Positions 1 to 13,200 are shown, numbered from the stretch's first letter. The stretch is 64,000 nucleotides of DNA from Castanea sativa (GCF_040712315.1 NC_134015.1:10746945-10810944); one strand, 5' to 3'. Numbers and translations: made by a program. The notes: generated by a model not told the origin, from the letters alone.

Positions 1-80
1 ATCTTTGCACTCATAAACATAAATTAAAATTTCAATACACTTAGTAGCAGATCTTAACATGTCCACCAGTATATGGGTAC

Positions 81-3000
81 CTTTGCACTCTCACGGGGTA
101 AAATCTCATCACCAACCCATGCCAGCAGCTTCTCATTTGCAGGAACTGGAAGATCAGGAGGAGGTAAGGAGGACTTTATAAGGGATGAAGTCTGCTTCAC
201 ATGGCGCCTAAGCGAGTTGTACAAAGGTAGACTTTGCTCCAGCAATTCATAGAGAGAAAAAGGAAATGGCTGAAAAAATATTTTTAGTTAGTGCATAAGC
301 TCAATAATATCAGACGGCAAAGCTTTAAATATCTATCAGCTTGAATATTATTTTAATGCTTTCGTTGCTTTTATCTATCTCAATCTATAAAAAATTTATA
401 ACAAATTCATCGAAAATCTCATTTATTTGTAAATTTATGTAGCAGTAACAGAGGCAACAAACCACATACCACAGGATGCTTTTTTGATTGTTGAAATCCT
501 GTCGATTTATGTACACTCTGATACCACCATGGGGCCCAAATGCCATCTACTGGTTTTGGACCAGCTTCCCATCTGAAAATAATTGAATTGTAACTCATCA
601 TGCGCACATTCAAAACTCATTATTTGAGGAAAAGAAAGAGTTAACAATGTCAATGTGTATGCAACATAACCATAACTTGCTAGATGCGTTAAACAAAAAG
701 TTTGAGGGACTAATAAAATAGAGTTCCAAAGGAACCCAATATTATAAGAAACAATTAATGTAAATGTTAATTATGAAAAGAATAGTACTTGAGGAATATG
801 AACAAGAGGAAGGCCAAAAAGAAAGTTGCTTAAGATAGGAACTTAAGACTAAATTAAATATATGTCCATGAGTGCTTTTACTTATCAAAAAAAATATATA
901 TGTCCATGAGTGTAGTTCAATGGCGAAAAGAAAAGGAAAAAAAGAAGAAGAGGGTTTGAGTGCTTTAATGAGTTTAACTTACAACTTTTATGAAGTTCAT
1001 CTAGCTTTAATCACAAAGAACAATTAAAGTAGACTGTGTAAAACTATTTAACTCTCAAAGGGAATAGATTTTGCATACTTGAGCATAGCATCTTGAAAGG
1101 GAATTTCCAAGTCATCACAAAGACCACGCAAAGTAGCCTGAACATAAATAACATTCTACATGAAATATATATAGGAATATATTGATCTGAAAGATTAACT
1201 AAGGTCTCTACAAATAAATGAACAGCAAGTACAGTACAATGGCAAAAATGTGCATATGGAATGATTTAATACAAATATGAATTGTGTGTGTGTGTGTTTG
1301 TGGGGGGGGGGGGGGGGAAGAGAGAAGGGGGGATGTGGGGCAAAAGCCATAAAGTTAACTTATTTTTAACATCACATGAAAAAATGCCAAATATGATTAG
1401 TCTAAACTCATAGAAGACGTAAGGCCATGCTTTAGCAAGAAACCCATGTTGATTTTCAAGTCTTAAATATGATCTAGATTGTTCATTCACATATAGCCAA
1501 CTCCGCCTTTTCATATATCAGATGGAAGAAGCTCACATATTGAAAACAAAACCATATAATATTCATAAAAGTTAAAAATTCTTTCCATAGAAATCCTCCA
1601 CTATAAATTCCCAGAGAACTTATAAAAATATCATGTTCTTGCCTTTCACATACAATGCATTTAACAGCTCATAAAATATGAAGTAAAAATTTATAAATGT
1701 AATATTTTCAGGTAAGTCACAATTATTCTTTGATGCTGACTAGATTCCATGCCGTTATTATTGTTGCATAGACGGCCAATGAGTAAGACAAGTAATTCTT
1801 ACTTAGAAAGTACTCTTTATGTTATCAAAGAGTCGAGGCCTTTCTTGAAAGAATGAATTGTCAAAGGACTTCAATTCTGTAGCATATAGACAACATGCAA
1901 GTCCTTCATGCAAAAATAAGAATAAGGTTTCTTTATTTGAAGCCAAATTAAATAATACCGAAGCTTGATAATCCACCTGGATTTTCTTGTTTAAGCATGA
2001 TTTCTATTAAATATGAATAAGCTTAACATTCTCCATAGGACCATTCCCATAAAAGCTTAGAATAGCACTCACAGAATTCCAGAATGAGTAAAATCCACAA
2101 GTGATGTGCAATTATGTTTAAACTTGATGCAGAGAAATTGCTTCATGATAGTCATATAGCTATATTACCTCAGGATCACGCTTAAGATCTGCTGCATCAA
2201 TGACTGGTGGGGCCCTTCCCAACTCACGGAGCTCATTGTATATGGAGACTAGGTCTGCCAAACCTAACTCAAGAAAGGTTGGAGGCACAACCTTGTCAAA
2301 CGATGGCTGAAAACACATACCAGATAGAACATACAGTATATCTATCAGTGGCAGGAGGAATAAGCAATCAGAATGAGCAAGGCCATAAATTATATGATGA
2401 AAGGAACTATTTGCTTATATCATTTGCAGATTGTGAGGCAAATGACAAATAAATAAATTACACAAGCAACTTACCAAAATATCAATGGGATTTCGAATCA
2501 ATATAAAGTGCTTTCCTTTCTTCATTAAATCATTCGGCAAACCATAGAGCCGTTCTTTTGCAATATGCTGTAAACAGTGAAAGTGTTGACTGTAGATCAT
2601 TTTATAAAAATCATGAATTTGATATTGAACTATTCTAGTTATGGAAGCATCATAAAATTTTGCTAATTTTTGTTGACATCTTTTTTGTTGAATTTTCAGT
2701 TTCTTTATTTTTATTTTTATTATAACATTTCTCTATTTTCATTATTTGTATTCTTGGGGGGAAAAAAATGGAAAAGCTTGTTGTTTACCTTACAAAACCG
2801 GTACTTCTTTCTTCCTGGGCCAAAAATGACCTCTTTAACGATCTTATTTCCATCAGATTCCTACTCCAATCAAACAACATTAATTTAACTTGAATGTAAG
2901 AGAAGAGAGAACACAATATATAATGAAAAATAAATGACAATGTCTAAATTTCAACTGACAACTGTCAGGTTTCTGACCAGCCTTGACCTTCTGTTTGGTG

Positions 3001-6000
3001 GTTGGGCATCAAAAGGATTCTTGGTTGTTGCTTTGCCAAAAATCCCCTCTAACGCCCCCACAGGGCCAAAGCAGAGTTGCACTGTTGGCCCAGCACAAAT
3101 AATCCCTTGAAGTGGCATTTTTTTTTTTTTTTTTGGGATAGATTATCTTGTTAGAAGTATGTGGTTAAATGATTAATTTTACCCTATCCTAATAGCTTAA
3201 GCTTTTAAGATAATCGGTATTTTAATATGGTATCAGAGTAGGAGATCTTGAGTTCGATTCCTGTCTCCTCCACTCTACCTTCCATTTAAAATCTCACATA
3301 TTGGGCCTCACCTATTATAAGGGAGTTTGAGCCCACAATATATAATGAGAATAAATGACAATGTCTAAATTTAATTGAGGACATTCTAAATGTAAAGATA
3401 TTAAGATGCAACACACCAATAGATAAGCAAATGAAGGAAGAGCTTTCATAAATCATTATAACCCAAATAAAGAAAATAAGTTAAATAACATGATCCAACC
3501 TAAAGTAGAATGATAGAGATCAGGAAAACTCCTGTCTGAACATCAACTTGTCCCATATTTGACTTTTTAACTAAAAGGATTTAACGTTGAGAAATAACAC
3601 TTAGTTTGACATACTTTAGTTTTTTTTTGAGAAGGACATACTTCAGTTTAGTGATAGAATAAGGCTTCTTAGATAGATTAGTATTTTTTTTGGAAGAAGA
3701 AGATAAATTAGTATTGTTATTTATTTGTATTTGAATTAATTCCTATGTTTTAGGATAAGTGTGTTACGTCCACAACATTTTCACAACAAATCATATATGG
3801 CAAGTAGTTATTGGTTCTAATTTAAATCCATAACTTAAAATTTTAGAATAATTTTAGAATGGAAATTAATGAAAATAATAATTTTAGAATATTCTTCCCT
3901 TCTCTTGTTTGGAAGTTTTAATGGAAGGAATGAAAAGTTCATTTCCTTGTTTGGGAGTTTAAGTGAGAGAGAATGGAACGGATAAAAGGGAACACTAATT
4001 CCCCTCAATTCTCTTAAAACCTCAAATTTTCATTCCCCCCGAAATTGGGAAGAAATGAAATTAGATGTAATGAATTTTTTACTAAAACTCTCAAAATACC
4101 CCTATATATTCAACCCTTTATTTTAAAATAATGGTCTAATAGTAATATTGTCATAAAATGATTTCATTCCATTCCCTCTATGCTACTCTCAAACAAGATC
4201 ACTTACATTTCATTTATTTTCATTCCTTTATTTTAAAACATCCAATCAAGGTTCCTTAATTCCATTTCATTCCATTTTTTTCCATTCCTTTCCCTTGCTT
4301 AAATACATTCCATTTCATTTATTTCCTTTCCATTCCCTTATGATCATTCTATTCCATTCTATTTCATTCCCTAGACATAGCATTCTGAAAATGTTGTGGA
4401 CATAACATTTCTTTTTAGGATAGGATTGTTCCTATGTTTTAGGATTTGTTGATAACTTTATCTCATCATTTTTCTGTTCATTAAATACTTTAATAAGAAT
4501 TAAGAAGAAAATTAACCCAAAAATTATATTCTCTTTCTCAAGTTTAGGAGGCTAGTCATCTCGAATCAAATAAATTCTTTTTCTTTTTTTTTTTCAAATC
4601 ATAACATTTGGTATTAGAACATTTCAATCCACATTTCCATCAAAAAAGGCCAAAACATAATTTACAAAAAAATCTGTCAAACCCACCATGCACTGTATTT
4701 CCACTTGGTCTTCTCCACATCAAACCAACCTTTTTTTCTCCCAACCTGACCCATTACTCCCAAAACGTCACCCAGCCCATTTGCTAAAAAACCACAACAA
4801 TCCCCACAACCGTTCCAAAAAAAAAAAATCTCTGTAAAAATCAGTTTTTGCATCAAGCTCAAAGTTCATCATGTCTAACCCATATCAAAGTTTTGATCTC
4901 AAGGAACAACAAACAATTTCAGAGCATGTCAACAGAATGTTAGAGATTCTCAAGGACATGTCCAAAAGCATAGCAAGGATGCAAGATTCGAAGGATCAAA
5001 TAATAGAGTTCTTAGATAAACAATCCAATGTAATTTTGGAAATCAAAGAACAATCAAAAGTTCAAGGATCCCATAAAATTTTGGAGAATCAAGGTGATGT
5101 ACTCCAAGCATCACCAATAATTCTAGAGAGTAATATGTTGGAGGATGCCCCTGCTATAAGCATTTGAAGATCAAAGGATTAATGAAGTGGAAAAGATAGA
5201 TAAAAGGGATCTTCTAGTGATTTCGAATAAGCCTAGTCTAATTTCACACATTGAATTTGTCATTTCGGATGAGTTCAAAGATATGAAAATCAAGGCTTTT
5301 CCGTTCACAAAAATGGTTAAAGAATTGGTGCAAGTATCCATGGTTCGAATTCTTACCCTTCAACTCTTTAAAATTCAAGATTGAGTTTTCTCCAATTGGG
5401 GGAGAAGGATATGGTGTGAGCAAGCATCTATTTCCATGTTTCAGAATCTTAAGGACAAGATTCATCTTGAAGGAGAAGGGAATTTTATAACCCAGGGTAT
5501 AATATTTGAATTTAGTTTAGTAATAGAATAAGGCTTCCTAAATACTAGATTAGTATTGTTATTTATTTGTATTCAAATTAATTCCTATGTTTTAGGATAG
5601 TATTGGTTCCTATGTTTTGGGATAGGATTGGTTCCTATGTTTTAAGATTTGTTGATGAGTTTATGTATGTTGAATGCATTAATAAGAATTAAGCAGAAAA
5701 TTAACCCAAAAAGTCTATTCTCTCTCTCAAATTTGGGAGGCTACCTCGAATCGACTAAATTATCTTTTATTTTTTTTGGGTCATAACAAATTATTTGATG
5801 CACATGGACCACTCAGCCCAGGACAAATGTGTAGTGTTTCATTAACATACCATTTTGGAGAGTAGTTCTTCCTTGTACGGCCTATCAATGCCTGTAGTCC
5901 GTAGGAAAAATGGATATAATGGTTCATCAAGCACTTCCATGTCATCCCTCTTCAACAAAGCACATAACAAAACCATTAAAAAAAAAATACATTAATAAAG

Positions 6001-6903
6001 AAGAAAACATGTTCTAATTTTTCAGCAAGCAAGAAACAGAATTACAAAATGTCAGCTATCCATCAGGGCCTAAATGACATTAGGATAAAATGCGCTCACA
6101 AAGCCCTCTCATAGTAACTACCATTACTAACCAGTCCTATTCATTCATGTATAATATTCTTCATCAAGATGAATAATCAGAAACGAAGAAGAGAGAATGC
6201 AACATCAATAGCACAACAAAGATTTTTTTTTTTTTTAAATTGTTCAGCTATGGGTTAAAATCAATATGTATTCTTCTTCTTATTTTTTATGGTGAAAATC
6301 AATATGTATTCTAAATCACTTCAATATTGACAATAAAAAGTTCATAACTCAATTCAAATTACCTCAAATTCTTAAAACATCAATTTCATGCCAGTCAACT
6401 TACAAATATTGCTTATCACAAATGTCAATTTTGCATTGAAAGAAAATGGATTTTTGATTTCTTTAATCAGTGAGATATTTTAACTATACTGAACCCAGAT
6501 GTCAAAAACAAAGATTTTGTACTAAAAACCCACCTTTTGTTTCACTATGTTACACTAAAAAAACACGATCAAATTCAAAACAAAGTCAAACCCAATTGTC
6601 TAGTGCACAAGGGAACCCAACACCCAAAAAAAAAGTTGGGCAGTTGAGAGAAGGCCTAAACGAAACCCCATTAAAGAAAACCCAGCTTCCAACTCAACAA
6701 CAACAAAAAAAAAAACACTGCATTGACTTCCTTTCTAAGCAACCAAGCAGAGAGTGAATCTGAAAGAATAACACAAATGTGAGTGAAAAGCAAAACAAAC
6801 CAACCTGGGCAAAAGAGTACATGAGGCAGGTACTGAGTGATCTTGGAGCAGACCATGAGTGAATCACCTCCACCTCCTCCATCTCTTCCTTTTGCTCTGA
6901 CAT
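81..6903 (-). CDS. Sulfotransferase-like / branched-chain aminotransferase-like fusion protein, 5' part (partial)
   Basis: Eight exons can be placed with GT/AG borders and matching phases: 6805-6903, 5851-5949, 2789-2860, 2475-2567, 2169-2306, 1079-1137, 470-572 and 81-269; the gene continues beyond the left edge. They encode about 284 residues. The ATG at 6903-6901 opens MSEQKEEMEE, followed by VIHSWSAPRSLSTCLMYSF, a P-loop-like phosphosulfate-binding segment. Later blocks are DEPLYPFFLRTTGIDRPYKE, FILIRNPIDIL, PVIDAADLKRDPE and WEAGPKPVDGIWAPWWY. This is the N-terminal P-loop/sulfotransferase-like half of the plant proteins named branched-chain aminotransferase-like (Arabidopsis At5g27410/At3g05190 type); the PLP-binding aminotransferase half would lie to the left, outside the window. 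Its substrate is not evident. The intron between exons 2 and 3 is about 3 kb and holds a gag-only LTR element. Exon calls are strong; whether the fusion is complete cannot be seen. Confidence 0.88.
2912..3372. repeat. Direct-repeat-bounded insertion with tRNA box-B-like sequence
   Basis: A stretch of about 40 bases (2912-2951) recurs almost unchanged at 3334-3372 and encloses about 380 bases absent from either copy. The enclosed DNA has a T run near 3120 and, at about 3224-3275, the words 'tggtatcagag' and 'gagttcgattcc'. The first looks like an LTR-element primer site, the second like a pol III box B. It lies in the large intron of the aminotransferase-like gene. It could be a SINE or LTR remnant, or a local duplication. 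Confidence 0.4.
3758..4413. mobile_element. Mutator-like MITE nested in the left LTR
   Basis: The ends are inverted repeats: 'gttacgtccacaacatttt' near 3763 and its near-perfect reverse complement near 4386-4406. The 9 bases tttaggata occur at 3749-3757 and again at 4414-4422, as expected for a Mutator-type target duplication. The 656-bp insert has no coding capacity; the interior is rich in 'attccattcc'-like words. The insertion splits the left LTR of the gag-only element, so it is younger than that element. Confidence 0.7.
4871..5167 (+). CDS. Gag-like coiled-coil ORF of the gag-only LTR element
   Basis: A 98-residue open frame starts at ATG 4871, about 250 bp after the primer site. The middle (residues about 15-65) is heptad-like and rich in charged residues and Ile/Leu (for example RMLEILKDMSKSIARMQ), suggesting a coiled coil. 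No CCHC knuckle, protease or polymerase follows. A second short frame (5187-5384) may be its frameshifted continuation. Position between primer site and polypurine tract suggests a gag remnant; I do not recognise the family. Confidence 0.45.
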   Translation: MSNPYQSFDLKEQQTISEHVNRMLEILKDMSKSIARMQDSKDQIIEFLDKQSNVILEIKEQSKVQGSHKILENQGDVLQASPIILESNMLEDAPAISI

Positions 6904-7114
6904 TTTCTTCTTGATGATGATGATGGTATTTCTCTGTGTTTATGTGTTGCAAACAACTTTGAACTCTGTGAGTGAAATAATAATATAAAAAAAATATGGT
7001 TTCAGTTATAAAAAATATGGCTTTTTGTGCTATATGCAATGAACCTCTTCTCAAAGTAAACACAAGAGAGTTTATTGCTCGTGGGGCTTTTGCAACCTTT
7101 GGATTCTTATGCAA

Positions 7115-7704
7115 AAAAATTTGTGTTTTTAAGAATGTAATGCCAGCAGGAATCTCGGTTTCTGTCTCCGGTTAATTTTCGTCTAATAACATGATGACAT
7201 GCTGTCACATTGCAGAGTTGCAAAATAATATAAAAAGCTTTGTCAGAATCATGTCCTGTTCGGCTATTCCCATGTGGCAAAATGTTACTGGTTTTCACAA
7301 GCATTACATCACCTTTTTATCCATCAACCACACTTGCCACCTAAGTTTTTGAAAATTGTTAAAAATGTAGTTTTTTTTTTTCCCTAGGTAATTATTAAAT
7401 GGCCAGGTAACTATTAGTTAAGAGTGTTTAGACCAGGTCTCAATGTCATGTATTTAGACATAACTATTAGTAGGTTATCACAAAAAAAAGACATAACTAT
7501 TAGTAACAGTTTTTAGACTAGGACCCATGTATTTAGACATATTGGTCATGTCTAAATACATTACACAACACAAGATTGAAGTGCACTTATTCCCTTCAAA
7601 GATAATCAAGCTCTCAATTTAAGCCTAGTTTTGTATGATTAGAATAATGTCTGCACAAGTTATAAATAGATCTAGAAAGTGAGTGAATGACTCTTTAATT
7701 TTCT
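7115..7704. other. Intergenic AT-rich DNA upstream of the aminotransferase-like gene
   Basis: This is the start-side flank of the minus-strand gene and would hold its promoter. A short phrase, 'tatttagacataactattag', is repeated around 7450-7500, and related words recur to 7560. No coding frame is convincing. Confidence 0.4.
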
Positions 7705-8346
7705 ATAATAAAAATTGTGTATAAATATCTAATTCAATATCTGCTCCAATACATTTCAAGTTTTCAACCTATTGATCACTACACTTACAAAAAATAAAAG
7801 AGTCTCTCTCTTTATAAATGAGAGATTATACATTTGACTAACAAGTTATCTTCCATATTAACTCTCCATCTTTATATTTAAGTCACCAATATTTATTCAT
7901 TTTAATTGTTTAATACAAAAATGCTACCACATTTTCCTAATAGGAAAAAATTATAGATAATGAATTTTATTTTATTTTTTTGATAATTGAGAAACAAGGT
8001 GATTTTCATTTTTTGTAATAAAAATTGTGCATAAACATCTAATTCAACTCCAATACATTTCAAGTTTTCAACCCATTGATCACTACACTTATAAATAATA
8101 AAAGAGTCTCTCTCATTATTAATGAGAGATTATACATTTAACTAACTATTTATCTTTCATATTAACTCTCCATCTTTATATTTAAGTCACCAATATTTAT
8201 TCAGTTAAATTGTTTAATACAAAAATGCTACCACATTTTCTTAATAGGAAAAAATTATACATAATGAATTTTATTTTATTTTTTGATAATTGAGAAACAA
8301 GGTGATTTGACTTTGATAATGGAGAAACAAGATGATTTGACTTTGA
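7705..8346. repeat. Tandem duplication of a 310-bp unit plus a 30-bp mini-repeat
   Basis: Copy 1 is 7705-8014 and copy 2 is 8015 to about 8310, with an exact offset of 310 bases at the start (aataaaaattgtg.ataaa.atctaattc in both). The copies differ by scattered substitutions and small indels. The right end, 'gataattgagaaacaaggtgatttgac', is repeated once more at about 8311-8340. AT-rich and non-coding. Confidence 0.8.
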
Positions 8347-8349
8347 ATC

Positions 8350-10240
8350 GCCAAACATTTATGTTGAGAAGTGCCACTCTTGGACATAGAGATGGCCACT
8401 CTTTAAAAAAATATGAGAAATATTACTCCTTAATAAAAGAATTCTAATAAGAGATCTTTAGTAAATTCTCTAATGGTTAAATAAGAGATTTAGGGTTTAA
8501 TTCACACCCACACCAAAAATCGATTGGTATCTTGATCTAATGATAAAGTGCTATCATTAGGAGCGAACTCCATAAGTTAAAACTCTCTTTTAAAAAAAAA
8601 ATCTAATAGCTACTCCTATTCCTTGATAATTTTTTTTTTAAATTCATAAATAGATAATACTCATTAAACAGATACCACATGTAGAATTTATTTTTTTAAA
8701 TGATATTTTTTTTATTCTCGGTTATAAAAATATATAATTTAAAATTTTCATCTTTGAAAATAAGTTTTAGAAAGAGTTTTCTGAATATATAATCAAACAA
8801 AGCATACGATTCAACTTTGATTTTAAATTTTAAATAATTTTCCGAAAATATTTTAATTTTAACCAAAACTTCAAGTATTGCTAGCCTTGGTCAGCATGTA
8901 TAATTTTTTTAATTCGGGGTTTTATAAAGTATAGAAATTTTTTTTTTTTTCCTATCTATATAACTGGCTAAGTTATTCTTACATGAACAATTTTCTAGAC
9001 ATGAAAAGTGATCAGTTCCAAAGACTATTTCAAGTTCAACTTACTTGCCAGCTTTCGGCAACTTTCTCAATTAAAATAATTAAAGGTTAGCTTATTTTTT
9101 TAGTCCCATTTCTGTTTTCCTCATAGCAAATGTCCATTAAAGTCTATTTTCCTCCATAGACTATTTTGCTATTTTGCATTAAAAAAGTCACTAACCAGTA
9201 ATGATTAAAACATCAAATTGTAGGTATAGCTGTAGCATCCTTCCCCACCAGCCTTGATGTGTATTGGCAAACACAGCAATCTTTTCTAATATGGAAATAT
9301 CTGCTTGTAATCCACTCTTTTCTACTTTCCATTGATAAGATTTGAATATAGGGGTGATGCTATTTGCAAACCTTGTGTTGATTACTTTTGTTAATTCTTT
9401 TTTTGTCAAATCAACAGTGAATATCAACCCTGTTCACAAACTTTTACAAAGCATTAGTGCAAAAAGCATTTTCCTTTATGACAAATATCATACTCATCCA
9501 GTCCATCCAAAAAAATACCATACCCATCCCATGTCATTAAACACATCTACCAAGGCTGAGTGTCTTGTCTTTGTGTGATGGAACAGTCTAATGAACAAGA
9601 CAAGATCTCCTGCTCTTATTAGGACACTTGTTATATTAGTTTGGGCACACATGTAAATCGCCTTTGGAGAATAATAAACAATATAATGATTATATCACAT
9701 TATTATTTAATTTAAAATTTATTTTTTCTATTTATTTAGTACGATGACCAATAATTTATTTACAACAAAATTGCTTTTAAAGAGTTTTTCAAGTGGATGC
9801 TAAAAGCAAAATCAAGTGACTATAAACAGTAATTGAAATATCCAATAATATTAGTTTAAAAAGTTAGAAAATAAAAAGACCAAAAAAAGCCCTCAATTCT
9901 TCAACCCCATTGGCTTAAAATATGCATTTTAGAACAAAGAGACCAAAATACCTCATTCTTTAGCCCATATATATGTGTTTAGGAGTAACAACGTGATTAC
10001 AACCCCCATTGCACCACAAATAAAACCAAACTCAACTCTCCTATATATATATATATATATCCTAGGATTAGGATATTGGTATCTTACAAGTCTAACATGG
10101 TTGCAACTCAGAATACAACAAATTTTTTTCACGTGACTAGAAAATGCCAAAAGCTAGTTATAATGTCAATGTAGCAGCTATTTTTAAAAATAAAAATAGC
10201 GTGCACGAGGCTCTGAACAAAATGGAAACTCGACACACAA
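8350..10240. other. Intergenic DNA between the two left-hand genes
   Basis: AT-rich, with short A/T runs and a (TA)n tract at about 10042-10060. A 78-codon minus-strand frame at 9191-9427 has a less skewed composition but matches nothing I recognise and lacks convincing splice sites. The 3' flank of the methyltransferase gene begins left of 10243. Confidence 0.4.
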
Positions 10241-10242
10241 AG

Positions 10243-13200
10243 TTATTTGCATGAGAGAACAAATAGCCGCACATTGGATCTATCACATGACTGCATGTAA
10301 GGCAGCAGATTGAGTGGTTTGTGTGTTTCAGTGAGGTCTGTAATGGTAATGTTTGCCTGGTCCACCAGAAAGAGAAATTGATTGAATGTGTCAATATTGC
10401 GAATAACAGAAGCAATATAAGCCACGGGACCTTTCCTTGACCCAGTATTTGAAGTGCCATTACATATTATTTTGCCTCCATTAGCATCAAATCCATTGCC
10501 ATTATCATTAGCATTAGCATTCCCTTGAAGAGAACCATTAAGTTTACCATCCATACTTTTACTATCCAACAAAGAACCCTGGCAACTGTCATTCCGCTTT
10601 GCAAATGATGGTATCTTCTTGCTCAAAAGAATGGCGAGTAGTCGAACAAGATATGGGAGGCATGCTGGATCATATATTACATCTGCGCCCAAACTGGAGA
10701 ACAAAGAGGGAAGTAGCACTGATTAAGTACCAAACAGGCTAACAATTGAACATATTAAATCGCAGTGTTTGGCAACTTGATCTCCCACCATGGAATCAAA
10801 AGTTAACATAATCATCTAATCAAATTTGTCATCTATTTGACATGGATATTGGTAAATGGTGCAACGTGCAAAGAGCTCAAAAAGTCCAACAAGTCACAAA
10901 AAACACATAAATACTCACATAACATCTGGCATGAAGTCTTGGAGCTCATTTTCTGATGCAGATTCCCAAGGCAGATGAATGCATTTTATCTGAGATTTAT
11001 AGTGTGTTTCAGGTTTTCAGATACTACTGATTTAAATCAATTCCTATGTGATCAATATGATAAGGTATTTGATTCATTGTGACCATCACTCACAGTATTT
11101 GAATCTTCAGTTCTTTCTTGCCTACTGGTTTCAATGCTGAAATTGTTTGATTCCAAATTAAGCTTCATGTTCATCAGAGTTGACAGGTCACCATCACTTA
11201 GTATAACCTGTACGTATCAAACATAAAATTTTCAAGGGTGATTAACCCATTTACAATTTTTAGATAATGCGTTGGTAAAATAAGTCTTCTCATGGATCAG
11301 AGGGACAAAAATTACCCCCAGAACTTGGAGAGAAAGAAACAAACAAGCTTGGCAACCAGCATGTATCATAGGTTTTCAGTCACTCAGGCTTTGAAGGAAA
11401 GAAACTAAAATCTCAGAATTTCCATCATAAAGAATCCAATTTCAGCAGATTAGCAGATTTTTATATGTCATAAAACCATTGTAAAAACTAAAAACAGATG
11501 GTTCTTTTTTTCCAACAAGATTTAAATTTTGAAAACATACCTTGGAGGCTTCCACATGGGCAAGACAAATGCCAACCAAACCAACACCTGAACCAACCTG
11601 TTTTTGAAGTTTTGGGCCAAACAAATATAGAGAGAGAGAGAGAGAGAATCAACCAATAAGAACTCTACATTTTATACAAGACAAGCAATATGAGAGAAAA
11701 AAAATTAACATGCCATAAAAAAAAAGGCAAATACAAGTGTTTTTTTCTTTGGGCTAAATAGACAAAGACTAGATTAATGCAGTTTAACTTATACATTAAA
11801 AGCAAAAAACTAGGGATGTTTGGATTGGAAAAATAAATCTTCCCACGATGTTTTGACAAGAACATTACTTAAATGATAATCTCATAGTTTTTTTTTTATT
11901 TTCATTTAGATACAATAAGATTTGAAACTTATAACATCCACTCTATGATGATTGCTCTTTATCATTAGGCCAAAAGACACCAATTGGTTTGTTTTTGGTA
12001 TAGGTGGAATTTTAACCCAGGTTCCTTTTTGACAACAAAGATTGAGCAAAATGGAACCTACAATCTCAGAGATTTAGTATTACAAGTGCATCCAATACAG
12101 AAACTGATTTCTAGATCATTCATGAATCTATTAATGTACAGAAAAAAATTGTAATTAGAAATAGAACAGACAGATTCTTGAATAGAGACTGACCTCAAAG
12201 CAAGATTTATTCGAGAATAATCCTGGAAAAGAAAGTATGAACTCTGATAGGAAAAGACTTGAGGGCCAAAGTGCACAACTGCATAAACCAAGCAGTTTCT
12301 AATTTTAGATTTTTTTTTTTTTTGATAGGTAATAACATCTTTATTGATAATAAAAGTACAATCGTAAACTCACTGCACATAAATGAATACAAAACAATCA
12401 AAAGGAAAAGCTAACAAAATTAAGGAAATCAAACAAAGAAATACAATGTGTAAAACCCCAATTACGAGACCACTCAAACAAAGTCCTAAGTAGAAAAGAC
12501 TTCAAACGATCTGCTTGTCTCTCAATTTCTTCAAAAGTTTGGGCATTGCGTTCCTTCCAAGTTAACCACATAAGACACGCCGGTACAATATTCCAAATAT
12601 TTGAAGAATGAATCCCCAACCAATTCCACCATGCAAAGAGAAGAGAAACAACAATCTTTGGCATCACCTATTGAACCCCAAACATTAGAAAGAATTCACT
12701 CCACAAGGTATGAACAAACTTACAATGGAGCAATAAATGATCCACAATTTCCTCTTCACATCGACATAATGAATGAAGTGGGTCTGGGCCCATCCAAGAA
12801 GAATGCCCAAGCCTTGTTGGGAAATAAAGAACCCACTTTGGGCCTGGGCTTGCTAAGCCCACCTAATTTTGAGGCTGGAGAGAGCTCCTTTAGTGGACCA
12901 AGGGCTCTGGAGTCTTCTTACCAGAATGGGTTCACGTTGCCAAGCTCAGGTAGAAGTGATCTCATTGCCACGAAGGAGTTTATGTGCTCAATGGTCAAAC
13001 CCACCACATCGGAGCAACCTGCGACGTCGCCAAAGGTATCGGTGGTCACACCCACCACATCAGAGCAACCTGTGACGTCGCCAAAGGTATCGGTGGTCAC
13101 ACCCACCACATCGGAGCAACCTGCCACATCGCCGAAGGTACCGTTGGACTTAGCAATGACGAAAGTTGAAGTTAAGGGTGGTCCGCTCAGCTCGATTCGA

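Larger units (their letters stand above)
3640..5788 (+). mobile_element. Non-autonomous, gag-only LTR retrotransposon (about 2.1 kb)
   Basis: Two similar flanks bracket an internal region: about 3640-4606 (left LTR, itself interrupted) and 5483-5788 (right LTR). Both contain 'aattcctatgttttaggata', the block around 'gaattaag.agaaaattaaccc', and end in ATAACA. Directly after the left LTR, 4609-4620 (tggtattagaac) is a degenerate initiator-tRNA primer site. Just before the right LTR, 5469-5482 is a clean polypurine tract (gaaggagaagggaa). Inside there is only one modest ORF and no reverse transcriptase or integrase. The element is antisense to the host gene whose intron it occupies. The left boundary is uncertain, and I could not find a target duplication. 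Confidence 0.7.

Noticed and set aside
3224..3275. tRNA gene suggested by 'gttcgattcc'
   Set aside because: No cloverleaf, acceptor stem or A box could be made; more likely part of a retroelement.
6671..7114. 147-codon minus-strand frame upstream of the aminotransferase-like gene
   Set aside because: It overlaps exon 1 in another frame, is low-complexity and has no family resemblance; the true start is the ATG at 6903.
9191..9427. 78-codon minus-strand frame as a gene
   Set aside because: No recognisable family, no splice context and flanks are AT-rich intergenic DNA.
12601..12764. N-terminal part of the 359-codon plus-strand frame
   Set aside because: This stretch is the antisense of the older L1, so it is not the true start of L1 ORF1.
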